DNA from: Anodontia alba
Taxonomy: Eukaryota > Mollusca > Bivalvia > Lucinida > Lucinidae
Length of the DNA stretch: 64,000 nucleotides
NCBI GenBank assembly: GCA_964016985.1
Contig: OZ024830.1
Span: 78,257,852 to 78,321,851, forward strand
Reading direction: 5' to 3'
Positions 41,729 through 52,281 of the stretch are shown here, piece by piece (positions within the stretch are counted from its first letter, which is position 1; every line of letters begins with the position of its first letter). Under the pieces are notes generated by a model. It ran no database searches. It was not told the DNA's origin and worked only from the letters and a program-made list of their open reading frames with translations. Both the position numbers and the translations under genes were made by a program.

Positions 41729-42164
41729 GTAAGGTAGTTTCCTATCCACCCACCCGCTTTCAGCGGCGCCCACCCAGAGATACCAGATAATCATAGTGGC
41801 TGATAGAATGCTGTTTTCTTTAATTTGTCCATCCATAATGTAAATTTTTCCTTGGGTGGAAGGGTGGCCAAGGGTTGAAGGGGTGGTAGCTTTTGTTGGG
41901 TGGGGTTGGTGATAGGGGTGCTGAACTTAAAAATAGTTTTTAATTATTTTGACCATATTGATATGATTGATATATAAATTTGAGACACTATGTTGTGTAC
42001 ATGTACAAGGATGATAACTCTACCTAGTTTTTCAAGTTACCTCCCCTTTTTGAAAAAAAAAAGCATTTATGTGCTGTGACTTCTTGAATACCCTTTTTAA
42101 ATACATTTTTGCTACTTGGTAGGAATATAGAATAGGTTAAAACTGCTGTTCACATACAAGAATG
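41729..42164 (+). other. Intron start, no further feature
   Basis: Begins with the donor GTAAGG; contains a G/T-rich stretch at 41850-41930 and nothing repetitive that I recognise. Confidence 0.55.
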
Positions 42165-42308
42165 ACAACGCTTCTGAAGCCAACTGATCTGGATCTGCAC
42201 TGTTTGTCATTAAATATGTGAATTTCTATCAAAACCCCATATCAAGTAATCTGATGAGCTGGAAATTAGAAGTGGGTGTGGCATCTTAATTTATTCAGCA
42301 AGGCAAAG
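42165..42308 (-). mobile_element. Family A fragment
   Basis: Second half only: CTTCTGAAGCCAACTGATC, TGCACTGTTTGTCATTAAAT and AATTTATTCAGCAAGGCAA. Confidence 0.7.
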
Positions 42309-42745
42309 CTGTATGGTGCTTTCCAGTTATCAACTAATACTACTGTCCTTTCGACATCACTCGGAAAGACGTTTTTGCTTGGCGTTTTATTTTAAATGAA
42401 AATATTTTGTTCTGAATGACCATATCTTATCAGAAACCATTTGTCTTTTCTGTTTCTGTGTTTTGTTCTCAGATATGTACCCTAAAATTTAATTTATGGC
42501 CAAAAATTCGTCTGACCTATGCAATTTCTATAGTAAAATGATTTTTTGGAATTTTTGATAAAGAAAGTAGTTTTCAAGTTTCTTTGCAGAATTTGAATTA
42601 TTGATATTTCACAACAATATTGTGAAATTTTCAGAAAAACTGTATGGTGCTTCATTGCACAGAGCCTTTTATTATTACCCTTCCATTGTCTCGATATGAC
42701 TTAAAATAAAGTTGAAAGGGATGTATCATCCTTAACAAGGCCTCT
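42309..42745 (+). mobile_element. S6 SINE 3' fragment split by repeat O
   Basis: CTGTATGGTGCTT then, after O, TCATTGCACAGAGCC, ATTGTCTCGATATGAC and TTGAAAGGGATG. This matches the 3' part of the S6 copy at 59820-60015. Confidence 0.65.
42322..42639 (+). mobile_element. Repeat O, copy 2, with 13-bp target duplication
   Basis: A 318-bp segment ending in TTTTCAGAAAAA, flanked by perfect CTGTATGGTGCTT at 42309-42321 and 42640-42652. The A-rich 3' end with a long duplication suggests retroposition. It matches 32100-32420 throughout its length. Confidence 0.8.
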
Positions 42746-42903
42746 GCCTTTTGAAATATTTTATAAATAGGTTAATTCAGAGGCTTGTAATTCTACTGTA
42801 AGCCTCTGGTTAATTGAGATGCTTTGTTATATACTCCTCTTATTTATCCATTTTGTGACAAATTTTATTTTGTGGGTTGTTAGTTCTGTAGAATAGATCA
42901 GCA

Positions 42904-43051
42904 TAGCTCCAGTTAAGAGGTATCCTCGTATTTTCCTTATTTCTCTACGAAAATATATACTGTGAGTCTTGGGGTGGAGTGGGGGGAGGGGGAAAGAAGT
43001 AAGAAAAATATCAGTAGTTTAGGTTGACAAAGGTGCCTTATCTGGAGCTAT
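42904..43051 (+). mobile_element. Family D MITE with replaced core
   Basis: Ends TAGCTCCAGTTAAGAGGT and TGCCTTATCTGGAGCTA are intact, but the central hairpin is replaced by a G-rich tract (GGGGTGGAGTGGGGGGAGGG). Confidence 0.7.
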
Positions 43052-43244
43052 GGGTCAAGCTGCTGTTTGCCCTACAAAAGTGACAACTCTATTAATCTTG
43101 CTTTTCCAATTATCTCACCTTACTGACACATACATTCAGAGTTGTAACTTTAATACTATTTTGCATATTTTGATGATACTTTGTCATGATAAGGCACTGT
43201 TATCGACAGAAAAGTTAATATAGAAAAGTTAAACAGGAAAGTTA

Positions 43245-43640
43245 AATATTTAGCTAATTTCTCCACAAACACATTATGTTGTGGGTACACATTAGAAGGA
43301 CATCTGGCCATATATTGTCCAAGGTCTTTAAGGTAAAAATCCATGGAAATAATCCTTGGGCATATTGGAACATGGAATCCTTGGAGAAATGCAAAAGAAA
43401 TCCTTGGAAACCATGGAGGTTCTATGATATCAAGGAACTTTCCGATGACCACCTCAGAGATCTTTCCGAGGACTGCCTTGGAGGTCTTTCGGGGGATCAC
43501 CCCGGAGAAACCTTTAAAAAAAAAATGGGGAATCCTCGGAACAGGTGCAACAATCAGTACACACAATATTTGTATGTTTCATGGAGGAAAAAGAAAAAAA
43601 ATATTAAGTTGATACCCCCTCGTATCTGGTGTTATATACT
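43245..43640 (+). mobile_element. Family D MITE with expanded core
   Basis: Outer D parts (CTCCACAAACACATTATG, GTTGTGGGTACACATTAG; AGTACACACAATATTTG, TTTCATGGAGGAAAAAG) enclose about 255 bp rich in CCTTGG, CCATGG and TCCGAGG words at 43297-43553. Normal D loops are about 20 bp. Confidence 0.62.
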
Positions 43641-43809
43641 TGGTAGGATTACAGAGTAGGTCAAAATAGAGATTGTCAAATCTGTCTTATTTTTCAGTTG
43701 CTTCCCTGTATTTAGTGAGAAATTTTGTGCTGTAATTTTGAAGCTACATAAAAACAAACATGATGGGGCTTATGTAACAAGATAAAATTTAACAGGTTAA
43801 AAAAAAAGA

Positions 43810-43945
43810 AACAATAAAAAAAAAACCTACATTGTGGGTACTCATTAGAAGTGCCTCTATGAGCATGAGGCATTTCTAATGAATACCCAAAATATGTTTT
43901 TAAGGAGAAATATGAAAAAGTGTCCCAGACTTATCCCCAAATACT
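43810..43945. mobile_element. Family D MITE
   Basis: CTACATTGTGGGTACTCATT, TTTCTAATGAATACCC and GTGTCCCAGACTTATCCCC. Confidence 0.6.
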
Positions 43946-44224
43946 TGTCTAAAAGATGATATAGGGACCAGAAAAGCAATAGTTGTGGGGATAATTTAGC
44001 ATACCATCATTCCCTGAATAAACCACTTTTTGTTTCTTATTCTGAAAATTCCCTATATTATCTATGGGAACAAGAAACGTTTGGTCGTTTTTCCTCGACA
44101 CTGACAGCAACTCTGAGGTTGCAAAAGTGCATTATTAAGTATTCTGATTCTTTTTGCCAGTTTTCACTTTAGATGTGCATGTTAACTATGATGAGCTTGT
44201 TTCTTGGTGAATTAAAATGTGTTA
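43946..44224. other. No recognised feature
   Basis: AT-rich sequence with no element ends. Confidence 0.35.
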
Positions 44225-44275
44225 TTATTTCTGCACCTAAACATAGTATGTCATTGGGGCCATTCCAATGAGTCC
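44225..44275. mobile_element. Family D fragment, cut by family A
   Basis: TTATTTCTGCACCTAAACAT and CCATTCCAATGAGTCC abut the TTAA of the next element. Confidence 0.45.
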
Positions 44276-44279
44276 TTAA

Positions 44280-44476
44280 CCCTGAATAAATTAAGATGCC
44301 ACACCCACTTATAATTTTCAGCCAGTCAGATTGCTTGACCTGGATTGTTGCCATAAATTAACATCCTTATTGGCAAACAGTGCAGATCCAGATCAGTTGG
44401 CTTCATCAGAAGCCAGCTGATGTGGATCTGCACTGTTTGCAAAGGCAGGACATATTTGGGTTCAGCAGGACTAGGG
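44280..44476 (+). mobile_element. Family A hairpin MITE, left end trimmed
   Basis: TTAA at 44276-44279, left end shortened to CCCTGAATAAATTAAG (TTGTCCTG lost). Right end TTCAGCAGGACTAGGG; right site now CTAA. Confidence 0.78.
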
Positions 44477-44480
44477 CTAA

Positions 44481-44731
44481 GATTGTGTTTTGGTGCAAAA
44501 GTAACACAGTGCATCTATGGATACTGGTGTCTCGCCTTTTTGGGACATTTACAAGAAGAAGGTCTGTGGTGGGGATACTGTTAATCGCACATTGATAAAC
44601 AATAAATTGTAAAGAATACTATTTGAGCCTCTTCCAACATGTTGTAAAACACAGGTAGGTAAAATGTGACAATAACCTGATTACCTGAAGATGTGTAGTT
44701 GCAAGTATGCATTCATGAAGTTCATTAGCCC
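44481..44731. other. No recognised feature
   Basis: No element ends or exon signals stood out. Confidence 0.35.
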
Positions 44732-44735
44732 TTAA

Positions 44736-44954
44736 CCCATTGTAGTCGGGAGACCCGTAAAAGGGTACTTGGCAAACAGTGCAGACTCAGATCAGATGCC
44801 GCAGAATGCGGCGTCTGATCAGGGTCTCCACTGTTTGCAAATAGTTTAGCCATTTTTCTCTAAGAATATGTAAATCTCATAGCCGGGTGTACCTAAAATT
44901 GAAATTGGACTCTTCCAGTATATAGTGTGGGAGAGTCTATTCCGTATACAATGG
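44736..44954 (+). mobile_element. Family I hairpin MITE with TTAA flanks
   Basis: TTAA at 44732-44735 and 44955-44958; ends CCCATTGTAGTCGGGAGACC and GTATACAATGGG. Core GGCAAACAGTGCAGACTC ... GGGTCTCCACTGTTTGC with loop GCCGCAGAATGCGGC. Outer part GGTGTACCTAAAATTG. The second copy, 53110-53329, is inverted. Confidence 0.85.
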
Positions 44955-44956
44955 GT

Positions 44957-45036
44957 TAAAGCGCCCACCTTGGATGAGCGATTGGCTCGATATAAGTGAA
45001 ATATTCTTGAAAGGGCCGTAAAACCCAAATCAAAAA
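44957..45036 (+). mobile_element. S5 SINE 3' fragment
   Basis: AGCGCCCACCTTGGATGAGC, CGATTGGCTCGATATAAGTG and GGCCGTAAAACCCAAATC: the 3' end of S5 (compare 24105-24324), directly abutting family I. Confidence 0.75.
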
Positions 45037-45224
45037 AAAAATTATTTTTTTTTTTTTTTAAGAGGAAACAAGGCTTGGCATTTAATGTGAATTTTCTGCC
45101 AAAGGGTCCACCTCATGTATTGAAGTAAATTCTTCTTACAGTTTAAAAATGCCAGATAGGAAAAAACTTCAACCTTTTTCTCATGTATTTGTAAAATTTG
45201 GCCTGTAACGTTGACTGTGAGGTT
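45037..45224. other. E' fragment and array prelude
   Basis: AAACAAGGCTTGGCATTTAA is one E' arm (45064-45105). The following sequence resembles 47620-47800 (e.g. AAGTAAATTCTTCTTACAG), part of the composite array element. Confidence 0.4.
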
Positions 45225-47607
45225 GAGGGTACTGAAGCTCCGTCCGTTAACATTTTCAAACGACTTCTCCTCTGAAACCGCTGAGCCAGTTTTGCTCAAA
45301 TTTCATATGGAGCCTCCTTAGGGTGGGGGAACAAAAAATAGCTAAAATGGTCGCGGTCCGTTGACCAAGATGGCCGCCACGCCCATATATGGTAAAAACC
45401 TTTAAAAATCTTCTCCTCCAGAACCAAGAATGCCTTGGGGCTGAACCTTTGTAGGAATCATCGGGGACGGGAGGTCTACCAAAAGTGCTAAAAGAATTGT
45501 CGTACGTTGACGTTTGACCTTTTTACGGCAAGGTCAAGTTTGCTTCCCTATGTATTTGAATGGGAAAAACCTTTAAAAATCTTCTTCTCCAAAACCGAGC
45601 ATGCCTTATGGCTGAATCTTTGCATATATCTTCCGGAACAGGAGAGCTACCAAAATTGCTAAAATAATGGTCGTACATTGACATTTGACCTTTTTACGTA
45701 AAGGTCAATTTTGCTTCCTTATGCATTTGTATGGGAAAAATGTTGAATCTTTGCATATATCTTCAGGAACAGGAGAGCTACCAAAATTGCTAAAATAATG
45801 GTCGTACATTGACATTTGACCTTTTTACGGTAAGGTCAATTTTGCTTTCTTATGCATTTGTATGGGAAAAATGTTCAGAATTTCAAACAACGTCTCCTCT
45901 GGAGCCTCTGGGCCAATTTTGCTCAAATTTCATATGGAGCCTCCTTAGGGTAGGGGAAGGAAAAATTGCTAAAATGGTCACGGTCCGTTGACCAAGACGG
46001 CCGCCGCGCCCATATATGGAAAAAACCTTTAAAAATCTTCTCCTCCAGAACCAAGAATGCTTTGGGGCTGAACCTTTGCAGGAATCATCGGGGACGAGAG
46101 GTCTACCAACATTGCTAAAAGAATTGTCGTACATTGACGTTTGACCTTTTTACGGCAAGGTCAAGTTTGCTTCCCTATGCATTTGAATGGGAAAAGCCTT
46201 TAAAAATCTTCTTCTCCAAAACCGAGCATGCCTTTTGGCTGAATCTTTGCATATATCTTCCGGAACAGGAGAGCTACCAAAATTGCTAAAATAATGGTCG
46301 TACATTGACATTTGACCTTTTTACGTAAAGGTCAATTTTGCTTCCTTATGCATTTGTATGGGAAAAATGTTCAGAATTTCAAACAACTTCTCCTCTGGAG
46401 CCTCTGGGCCAATTTTGCTCAAATTTCATATGGAGCCTCCTTAGGGTGGGGGAACGAAAGATTGCTAAAATGGTCACAGTTCGTTGACCAAGATAGGCAC
46501 CATGCCCATATATGGTAAAAACCTTTATAAATCTTCTTCTCTAGAACCGAGGATGCTTTGGGGCTGAATGTTTGCATAAATCATCGGGGACAGGGGGTCT
46601 ACCAAAGTTGCTAAAATAATGGTCATACATTGGCATTTGACCTTTTTACGGCAAGGTCAAGTTTGCTTCCTTATGCATTTGCATGGGAAAAAACATTTAA
46701 AAATCTTATTCTCCAAAACCGAGGATGGCTTGTGGCTGAATCTTTGCATATATCATCAGGAACGGGCGGTCTACCAAAGTTGCTAAAATAATTGTCATAC
46801 ATTGACATTTAACCTTTTTACGGCGAGGTCAAGTTTGCTTCTGTATGCATATATATGCCCCATACATTTGTATGGAAAAAATGTTGATAATTTCAAATGG
46901 CTTTTCCTCTGAAGCCTCCGGGCCAGTGTTGCTCAAATTTCATGCGGAGCCTCCGTGGGCAGGAGAATGAAAGATTGCTAAAATGGGTATGGTCCTTTGA
47001 TCCAAATGACTGCCATGCCCATATATGGTAAAAACCTTTAAAAATCTTCTTCTCCATAACCAAATAAGCCCTGGGTCCTAATCTTTGCACAAATTACGGG
47101 GGACAGGAAATCTACCAAAATTGCTCAAATGATGGTTCTATGTTGACATTTGGCCTTTTTGCCTCCAAGGTCAAATTTGCTTCTATTTGTGTGGGCCATA
47201 TACATTTATATTGAAAATATGGAAGTGACTTGTAGATCAGCAGTAGTTAAAATTGTTCTGATTGGAAATCTAAGATGGCCATCATCTGGTTTATATTTAT
47301 AATATTTCCCTGCCACTGTGCTGTTTACATGTATAAAATCATGATTCTTCAGGAACCACTTAGGCAATTTCCACCAAATTTCACATTGATCCTTCTGTTG
47401 AAACGTGATTGATAGTTTATTCAAATGATCATGCTCCATTGACTGTCAGGCCCATATATTCTTCTTCAAAACTAAGAACTGCTCAAATGATGATATTTTC
47501 ATTAGTTGCGATGATAGGATTGGAAAAATGTTGCATAACATCTGCATGTCTGCAGTGGCTATGTCACTCAGGTGAACGAACCGTGGCCTGTGGGCCTCTT
47601 GTTTTAA
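45225..47607 (+). repeat. Composite array with two alternating unit types
   Basis: Unit 1 (about 150 bp; CTCTGGAGCCTCTGGGCC, GGAGCCTCCTTAGGGT, GGTCCGTTGACCAAGA) occurs near 45257, 45879, 46380 and 46890. Unit 2 (about 170 bp; TTTAAAAATCTTCTTCTCCA, CTACCAAAATTGCTAAAAT, CATTTGACCTTTTTACG) occurs about eight times between. The block ends in a variable region and TCACTCAGGTGAACGAACC with hairpin GGCCTGTGGGCC and CTCTTGTTTT, the same 3' end type as at 36138. Confidence 0.85.
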
Positions 47608-48069
47608 TTTCGACCTGTTACTTGACCTTGAGGTCAAAGGTGCTGAAACCCTTATTCCATGTATTATAGGGACTCTGCACATGGCTCGAAGTAAATTTCT
47701 TGAGTAGTGTCAAATTGACAGCAAGGAAAATAAAACTAGCCTTTTTCTCAGGTACTGAACAAATAATTATGAACTTTGGCTTTGACCTTGAAGGGGTATT
47801 GAAACTGTTAAAAAAAAATGTCTCGTGTGTAGGGATGCTGTAGACAAGGTTTGAAGTAAACCCTTCCAAAATCTTCAAAATGTCAGCTATGAAAAAAAAG
47901 CTATATACTTTTTCCAGGATGCCGATGCCAGCACCGAGGGCTAGGTCTTGCCTTACTGTCCTCTGAATAAAGTCATACAAGCAGGACATGAGAAACCCTT
48001 CAGGGCATATGCAAACAGTAAAGATCCAGACCAGCCAGTTATGCCTATTACAACAATATCCAATGTCTC
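47608..48069. other. Array-related sequence, no gene
   Basis: CTTGACCTTGAGGTCAAAGG and AAGTAAATTTCTTGAGTAG recall 45120-45240, so this is probably another piece of the same element type. ATGCAAACAGTAAAGATCC at 48010 is half a core hairpin. Confidence 0.4.
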
Positions 48070-48073
48070 TTAA

Positions 48074-48308
48074 CCTTTAAACTGCCAATCACAACAATTG
48101 TCGTCTGCTTTGTCATCTGCTTGTGATTTTAAGTCATTTTTGCAAACAGTGTGGACCCAGATCAGACTGCTCCTCTAGGAGCAGTCTGATCAGGGTCCAC
48201 ACTGTTTGCCTGTATGCAAAAGTAGGTTTGAAAAGTTTGCAAGAATATTCAGCAGATGACATAAACAGACAACATTTTCAGATGCAGGTTTTCTTGGCAT
48301 TTTAAGGG
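48074..48308 (-). mobile_element. Family B hairpin MITE
   Basis: TTAA at 48070-48073 and 48309-48312. Ends CTTTAAACTGCCAATC and GGCATTTTAAGGG. Core GCAAACAGTGTGGACCC / GGGTCCACACTGTTTGC around CTCCTCTAGGAG. Roughly the inverse of 5720-5956. Confidence 0.85.
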
Positions 48309-48312
48309 TTAA

Positions 48313-48705
48313 GGCAGTCAGCAAAATGGCCTTGGTCAGAATGCATGTATGCACAGACTGATCTACTGTAGGCCAGCTCTGTCTCCAGATACCCAGAAGG
48401 CATATTTTCACTTGGCATGGCCGATATGTATTATCTATTTTTGCATTTATGTAGGAAAGTGTCTGCTATAACATATGTCCAAATCACAGTCCAATAAGGG
48501 ACTGCCCTTTGTCGGTCCAAAAATGAACTTCACAGCTGGTCAACTTGATAGAAAAACATGATGTATTTAAGCAAAAGTAGATTTGTGTCAGTTGTCTAAA
48601 CATTTCTTCACCTTATTTAGCTACTAACAAATAAATAATTATAAGACAAGATAAACAAATTAAAGTGGAATAAACACCTTATTCTAAGATAATAAACTCT
48701 AGTTG
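48313..48705. other. No recognised feature
   Basis: No element ends or exon signals. Confidence 0.35.
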
Positions 48706-48709
48706 TTAA

Positions 48710-48911
48710 CCTTCAGAGTGGTAATCAAATCTGAATCAGACTACATAATGATTTTTTTTATTTCTTATTTTTCAGGGAAAATTGGCTTGGCATTTCATGT
48801 GAATTGTCTGCCTAGCAGACAATTCACATGAAATACCAAATCTTATTTTCTCTGAAATTTATGAAAAAATTTAGAATGTTGTCTGCTACAATTTTGTTTT
48901 GCACTTTAAAG
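48710..48911. mobile_element. Family E' MITE, intact, TTAA-flanked
   Basis: TTAA at 48706-48709 and 48912-48915. Perfect arms TTTCATGTGAATTGTCTGC / GCAGACAATTCACATGAAA; right part TTGTCTGCTACAATTTTG and GCACTTTAAAG. Confidence 0.8.
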
Positions 48912-49109
48912 TTAAATATAATATAAATCCATTTATTCGTATACACATTTTATCTGAGGAAGTAACCCACTTTGAAAAAATCGTTTGCTTGGCTGAATAA
49001 CCAGATTTCTTTTGCCAGTAGATACCTGTACTGCACTAGATAATGTTAATATAGATGTTAGAGGCTTATAAGTATACGCCTTTCAGAGATGTGGATTTAA
49101 CCTGAGCAC

Positions 49110-49200
49110 TTTCTGGACAACAAATTGATAATATTTTTCTTCTTAAATATTTTTTTTTTTGTTTTTCGTAAGATAAGGTTTGACGTTTAAAGGAAATTGT
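49110..49200. mobile_element. Family E fragment
   Basis: TGATAATATTTTTCTTC, AAGATAAGGTTTGACGTTTA and GGAAATTGTCTC: one arm only. Confidence 0.45.
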
Positions 49201-49289
49201 CTCTTTTTCCAGTATGCTTATTATAATTTATTAAGTATTATATTATCCCTTATATTCACAATTCATTACAATATTAGCAGATGTTATTC

Positions 49290-49318
49290 CACCCCCCCCC
49301 CCACCCCCCCACACACAT

Positions 49319-49360
<42 letters not shown>

Positions 49361-49361
49361 T
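49290..49361. repeat. C-run and (CA)n tract
   Basis: CCACCCCCCCCCCCACCCCC followed by CA repeats broken by two TA steps. Confidence 0.93.
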
Positions 49362-49715
49362 CCTCGGTGTGGCTTTTCTCCTTTGAAAAGAGGTTCAGAT
49401 GAAATGTCAGCTAGTAGAAATTCCTCTGTAAATTAATATTGAGTGTTTGTGTTTTAAAAAGTAATGTTGTTTTTTTAATGTTTAGATTTCTTATATCTCA
49501 TCAACAATATTTATACCATTTCAGGATAAGTATGCATACAGTTTTAAATTTTGAGCTGTCAGGTGAGAAATTTAAATCTCGCAATAACCGATTTGTTGCA
49601 ATAGCCCTTTAGAACCATATCTCACCAATGCCATAATGATACTGACCACAGTATACACCGATCATGTATTTAGTCAAGGATATCACATATCATTTAATGG
49701 CTTATTGTGACAAAT
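49362..49715. other. No recognised feature
   Basis: No exon or repeat terminus seen. Confidence 0.35.
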
Positions 49716-49803
49716 TCAGTTAAGGCACTTTTTTCTACCAAAAAGAACTGATGTTTGGTTTTTATGATTTCTCCACAAAAACATACATGTATGTTGTAGT
49801 TAC

Positions 49804-50088
49804 GAGGGGTGGTTGGGTGAGGCAAAGGTGTCCTGTAGCTTTTGTCACCGGGGCGTCCAACTGATATTGACTTACTGTTGGGCAAGGCCTACTATCCTTG
49901 CAGCAGTTAAAGGTAGAGAGGAAATGTTGTTATTTCTTCTTTTCCATCACTTTCTTTCATTTCCCTCCTTCTTCCCTATCCCTCTCTTTCATCTCCTCGA
50001 CTATCTCTTTTCTCCCATTCTCTGGGAGAAGACACAAAATGACCCACAAGGGTTGACGTGTCATTAAACCCCAACACATTCAATCAGA
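49804..50088 (+). mobile_element. S3 SINE-like element
   Basis: GGGGTGGTTGGGTGAGGC to CCCCAACACATTCAATC. The flanks TGTAGTTAC (49795-49803) and TGTAGGTAC (50089-50097) are a 9-bp duplication with one mismatch. Confidence 0.82.
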
Positions 50089-50169
50089 TGTAGGTACTCT
50101 AGAAGCATGTCACCAAGGGGCTTCTGTTGAGTATCCACAATACTTGATTTCACGGATACTTGATTTCAC

Positions 50170-50650
50170 TCCCCTGAGTCAAGAAGGGCAGTTGTCAGTT
50201 TCTGGTGAAAGAATGTGCACAATACTGGTTAACCGCTTAGAGGACTAAGCCTGCCCATTAACGGGGGTGGTCGGGTGGTGCGAAGGTGCTGTGTATCTTA
50301 CATCACTGGGGCGTCCAACTGATATTGGCTTACAGTTGGGCAAGGCCTGCTATCCTTGTAGTGGGTAAGGGTAGAGGGGGAATGTTTTTATTTCTTCTGT
50401 TTCTTCACTTTCTTTCCTGTTCCTCTTTCTTCCCTGTCCCTCTCTTTCATCTCCTCTACTCTCTCTTCTATCTCTCTTCTCCCTTTCTCTGGGAGACGAC
50501 ACAAAATGACCCTCAAGGGTTGACGTGTCGTTAAACCCCAACACAATCAAAAAAAAAACTGCCCATTAAACGTGTGGTTAGGTAAACTGACCGCGCTCGA
50601 CATGACCCCATTGGGTTGACTGGGCCATAAAACCTCAACACAAACAAAAC
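50170..50650 (+). mobile_element. S1 SINE, 5'-truncated, split by S3
   Basis: S1 text runs TGAGTCAAGAAGGGCAGTTG to GACTAAGCCTGCCCATTAA (50261) and resumes ACGTGTGGTTAGGTAAAC (from 50569) to CCTCAACACAAACAAAA. GATTTCAC lies on both sides (50162-50169, 50653-50660), probably the target duplication. Confidence 0.86.
50262..50558 (+). mobile_element. S3 SINE-like element inside S1
   Basis: GGGGGTGGTCGGGTGGTGCG to AACACAATC plus A(9). A perfect 11-bp duplication CTGCCCATTAA lies at 50251-50261 and 50559-50569. Confidence 0.92.
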
Positions 50651-50723
50651 TGGATTTCACGGAGAATGAAGAAATAGTATTTATGTGGATACCCCTCTAT
50701 GGAGCTGTAATTATAACATCATA

Positions 50724-50960
50724 CACTACAACCTCTTTATAACACGGTTCGTTATAACACGGTTTTGGATATAACACAGTTTTGGATATAACACGGTTCA
50801 AAGATGGATCCCAAAAATGTGTAGATTATATTGAAAAATGGCCATAAATGGTCATTTTTCAATATAATCTATACATTTTTGTTTGGCTATAACATGGTTG
50901 TTTAACTAACACGGTTTATGTTATGGACCCCAACAATAGCGCTATAATGAGGTCGTAGTG
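50724..50960 (+). mobile_element. Family J element, intact
   Basis: Ends CACTACAACCTCTTTATAAC and TATAATGAGGTCGTAGTG, with TA at 50722-50723 and 50961-50962. Central arms GAAAAATGGCCAT / ATGGTCATTTTTC. Motif GGATATAACACGG recurs. Confidence 0.85.
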
Positions 50961-51005
50961 TATCTCTAGACAAGGCACTTTCTGCTACATATTGACATCA
51001 TAGTC

Positions 51006-51188
51006 TTGATAAGATGCTTTTTTCAAGTCAGAAGTATTGATATTTTCGTTATTTCTCCACAAAAACATATGTTGTGGGTACTCATTAGGAGCGCCTCTGT
51101 GAGGCTGTTCTAATGAGTACCCACAACATGTTTCCATGGAGAAACAAGAAAAATATTTACCTGACACCCACTCTTACCTAGATGTATG
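51006..51188 (+). mobile_element. Family D MITE
   Basis: GTCTTGATAAGATGCTTTTT, full central arms (GTTGTGGGTACTCATTAGG / GAGTACCCACAAC) and CACTCTTACCTAGATGTAT. Confidence 0.76.
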
Positions 51189-51320
51189 GATAGTTCTCTT
51201 ATTTTTCCATGAAAGCATGTTGTAGGTACTTACTAGAAGTGTGTCACTGAGTTTTTTTTGTTTGTTTTTTTTTTTTAGAGAAATAGGAAAAATATTATCT
51301 TGATACTCCCTTGTATCTGA
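51189..51320. mobile_element. Family D MITE, degraded
   Basis: TTCTCTTATTTTTCCATG, GTTGTAGGTACTTACTAG, a T-rich loop, AGAGAAATAGGAAAAATAT. Confidence 0.55.
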
Positions 51321-52281
51321 ATCCATGTTCTTTGCTTAAAAATGCTGTAAATCATGAAAAAAAAAAAAAAAAAGACACCTTTAAGCTTATTCATCTCTTA
51401 CATGTCTTATGCTTGCACATTATGTTTTAGATTTCTTCAAAATTTAGTGCCTTATCAGGTGTTAACATCAAACACACTGCTTGCAACACTTCTTGTGACA
51501 GACATCAGAAAAAAATGCATTTAATTTCATTGGTCACTTAGCTAAGTCTGTGATGCATTGGTGAGTTAGTAAGTAAACAATAATTACTCATGAACTAGAG
51601 AAGCATGTCTCATTCATTAAGGGGCATAATTTTAGGAAGACCAGTATCAGATTTAAATTGAGTTGTAACCCTTACTACATCAAAACTACATCTGAGCTGC
51701 AAGAGGTGAAAATGGAGCTTAATACAATAAAGGACGTAATTCTTTTACCTGGTATACACTTCCTCACTGAAAAGGCAGTATTGTTTTTTGTCGCAATAAG
51801 CCACTAAATGAAACGTGATGTGCTTGATTAAATACATGATCAGTATACACTGTGGTTAGTCTCATTAATGCATCTTTGAGATATAGTCCTAAAGGGTTAT
51901 AGCGACAATTCGGTTATTGCATGTTATAAATTTCTCGCCTGATGGCTCGAAATTTAAAACTACCCATATGCGATAACCTATACATAACCAGCTCCATTTC
52001 TGATTAACTATAACACATACAATCAACTGACATGGTATATACTTACATCAATTCAAGCAGTGCAATATCATTTCATGACCCTGACCTATATTTCTCGGTC
52101 AGATGACTTCATTATTTTTTACATCAGTTCTAGCCTTTAGGGCCATTTCTGATTATTTGTATGACAAAGTCATCAAACCTGGCATATACTTCCTCCCTAA
52201 CAGGAACTCAAACACTGTGGTATCATTTTATGACCATGACCAACATATTGTAGTCCAGTGATTTTGTCATTCTTTACCATT
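51321..52281. other. No recognised gene
   Basis: About 1 kb, A-run at 51357-51373. Similar phrases recur (TGATATGGTATATACTT-like and CATGACC near 52035, 52080, 52190 and 52230), hinting at an old array-type element. Confidence 0.4.

Larger units (their letters stand above)
49716..50708 (+). mobile_element. Family D MITE containing three SINE insertions
   Basis: D pieces: 49716-49803 (AGTTAAGGCACTTTTTTC, TCCACAAAAACATACATG), 50089-50169 (TAGAAGCATGTCACCAAGG, GAGTATCCACAATAC) and 50651-50708 (CACGGAGAATGAAGAAAT, CTCTATGGAGCTG). Between them are S3 (49804) and S1 (50170), the latter itself split by S3 (50262). Confidence 0.82.

Noticed and set aside
43156..43659. Overlapping 127- and 136-codon frames on both strands
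   Set aside because: Both lie in the expanded D element; the sequence is repetitive and self-complementary.
47409..47989. Frames of 86 and 123 codons
   Set aside because: They fall in array-type repeat sequence and are not conserved between units.
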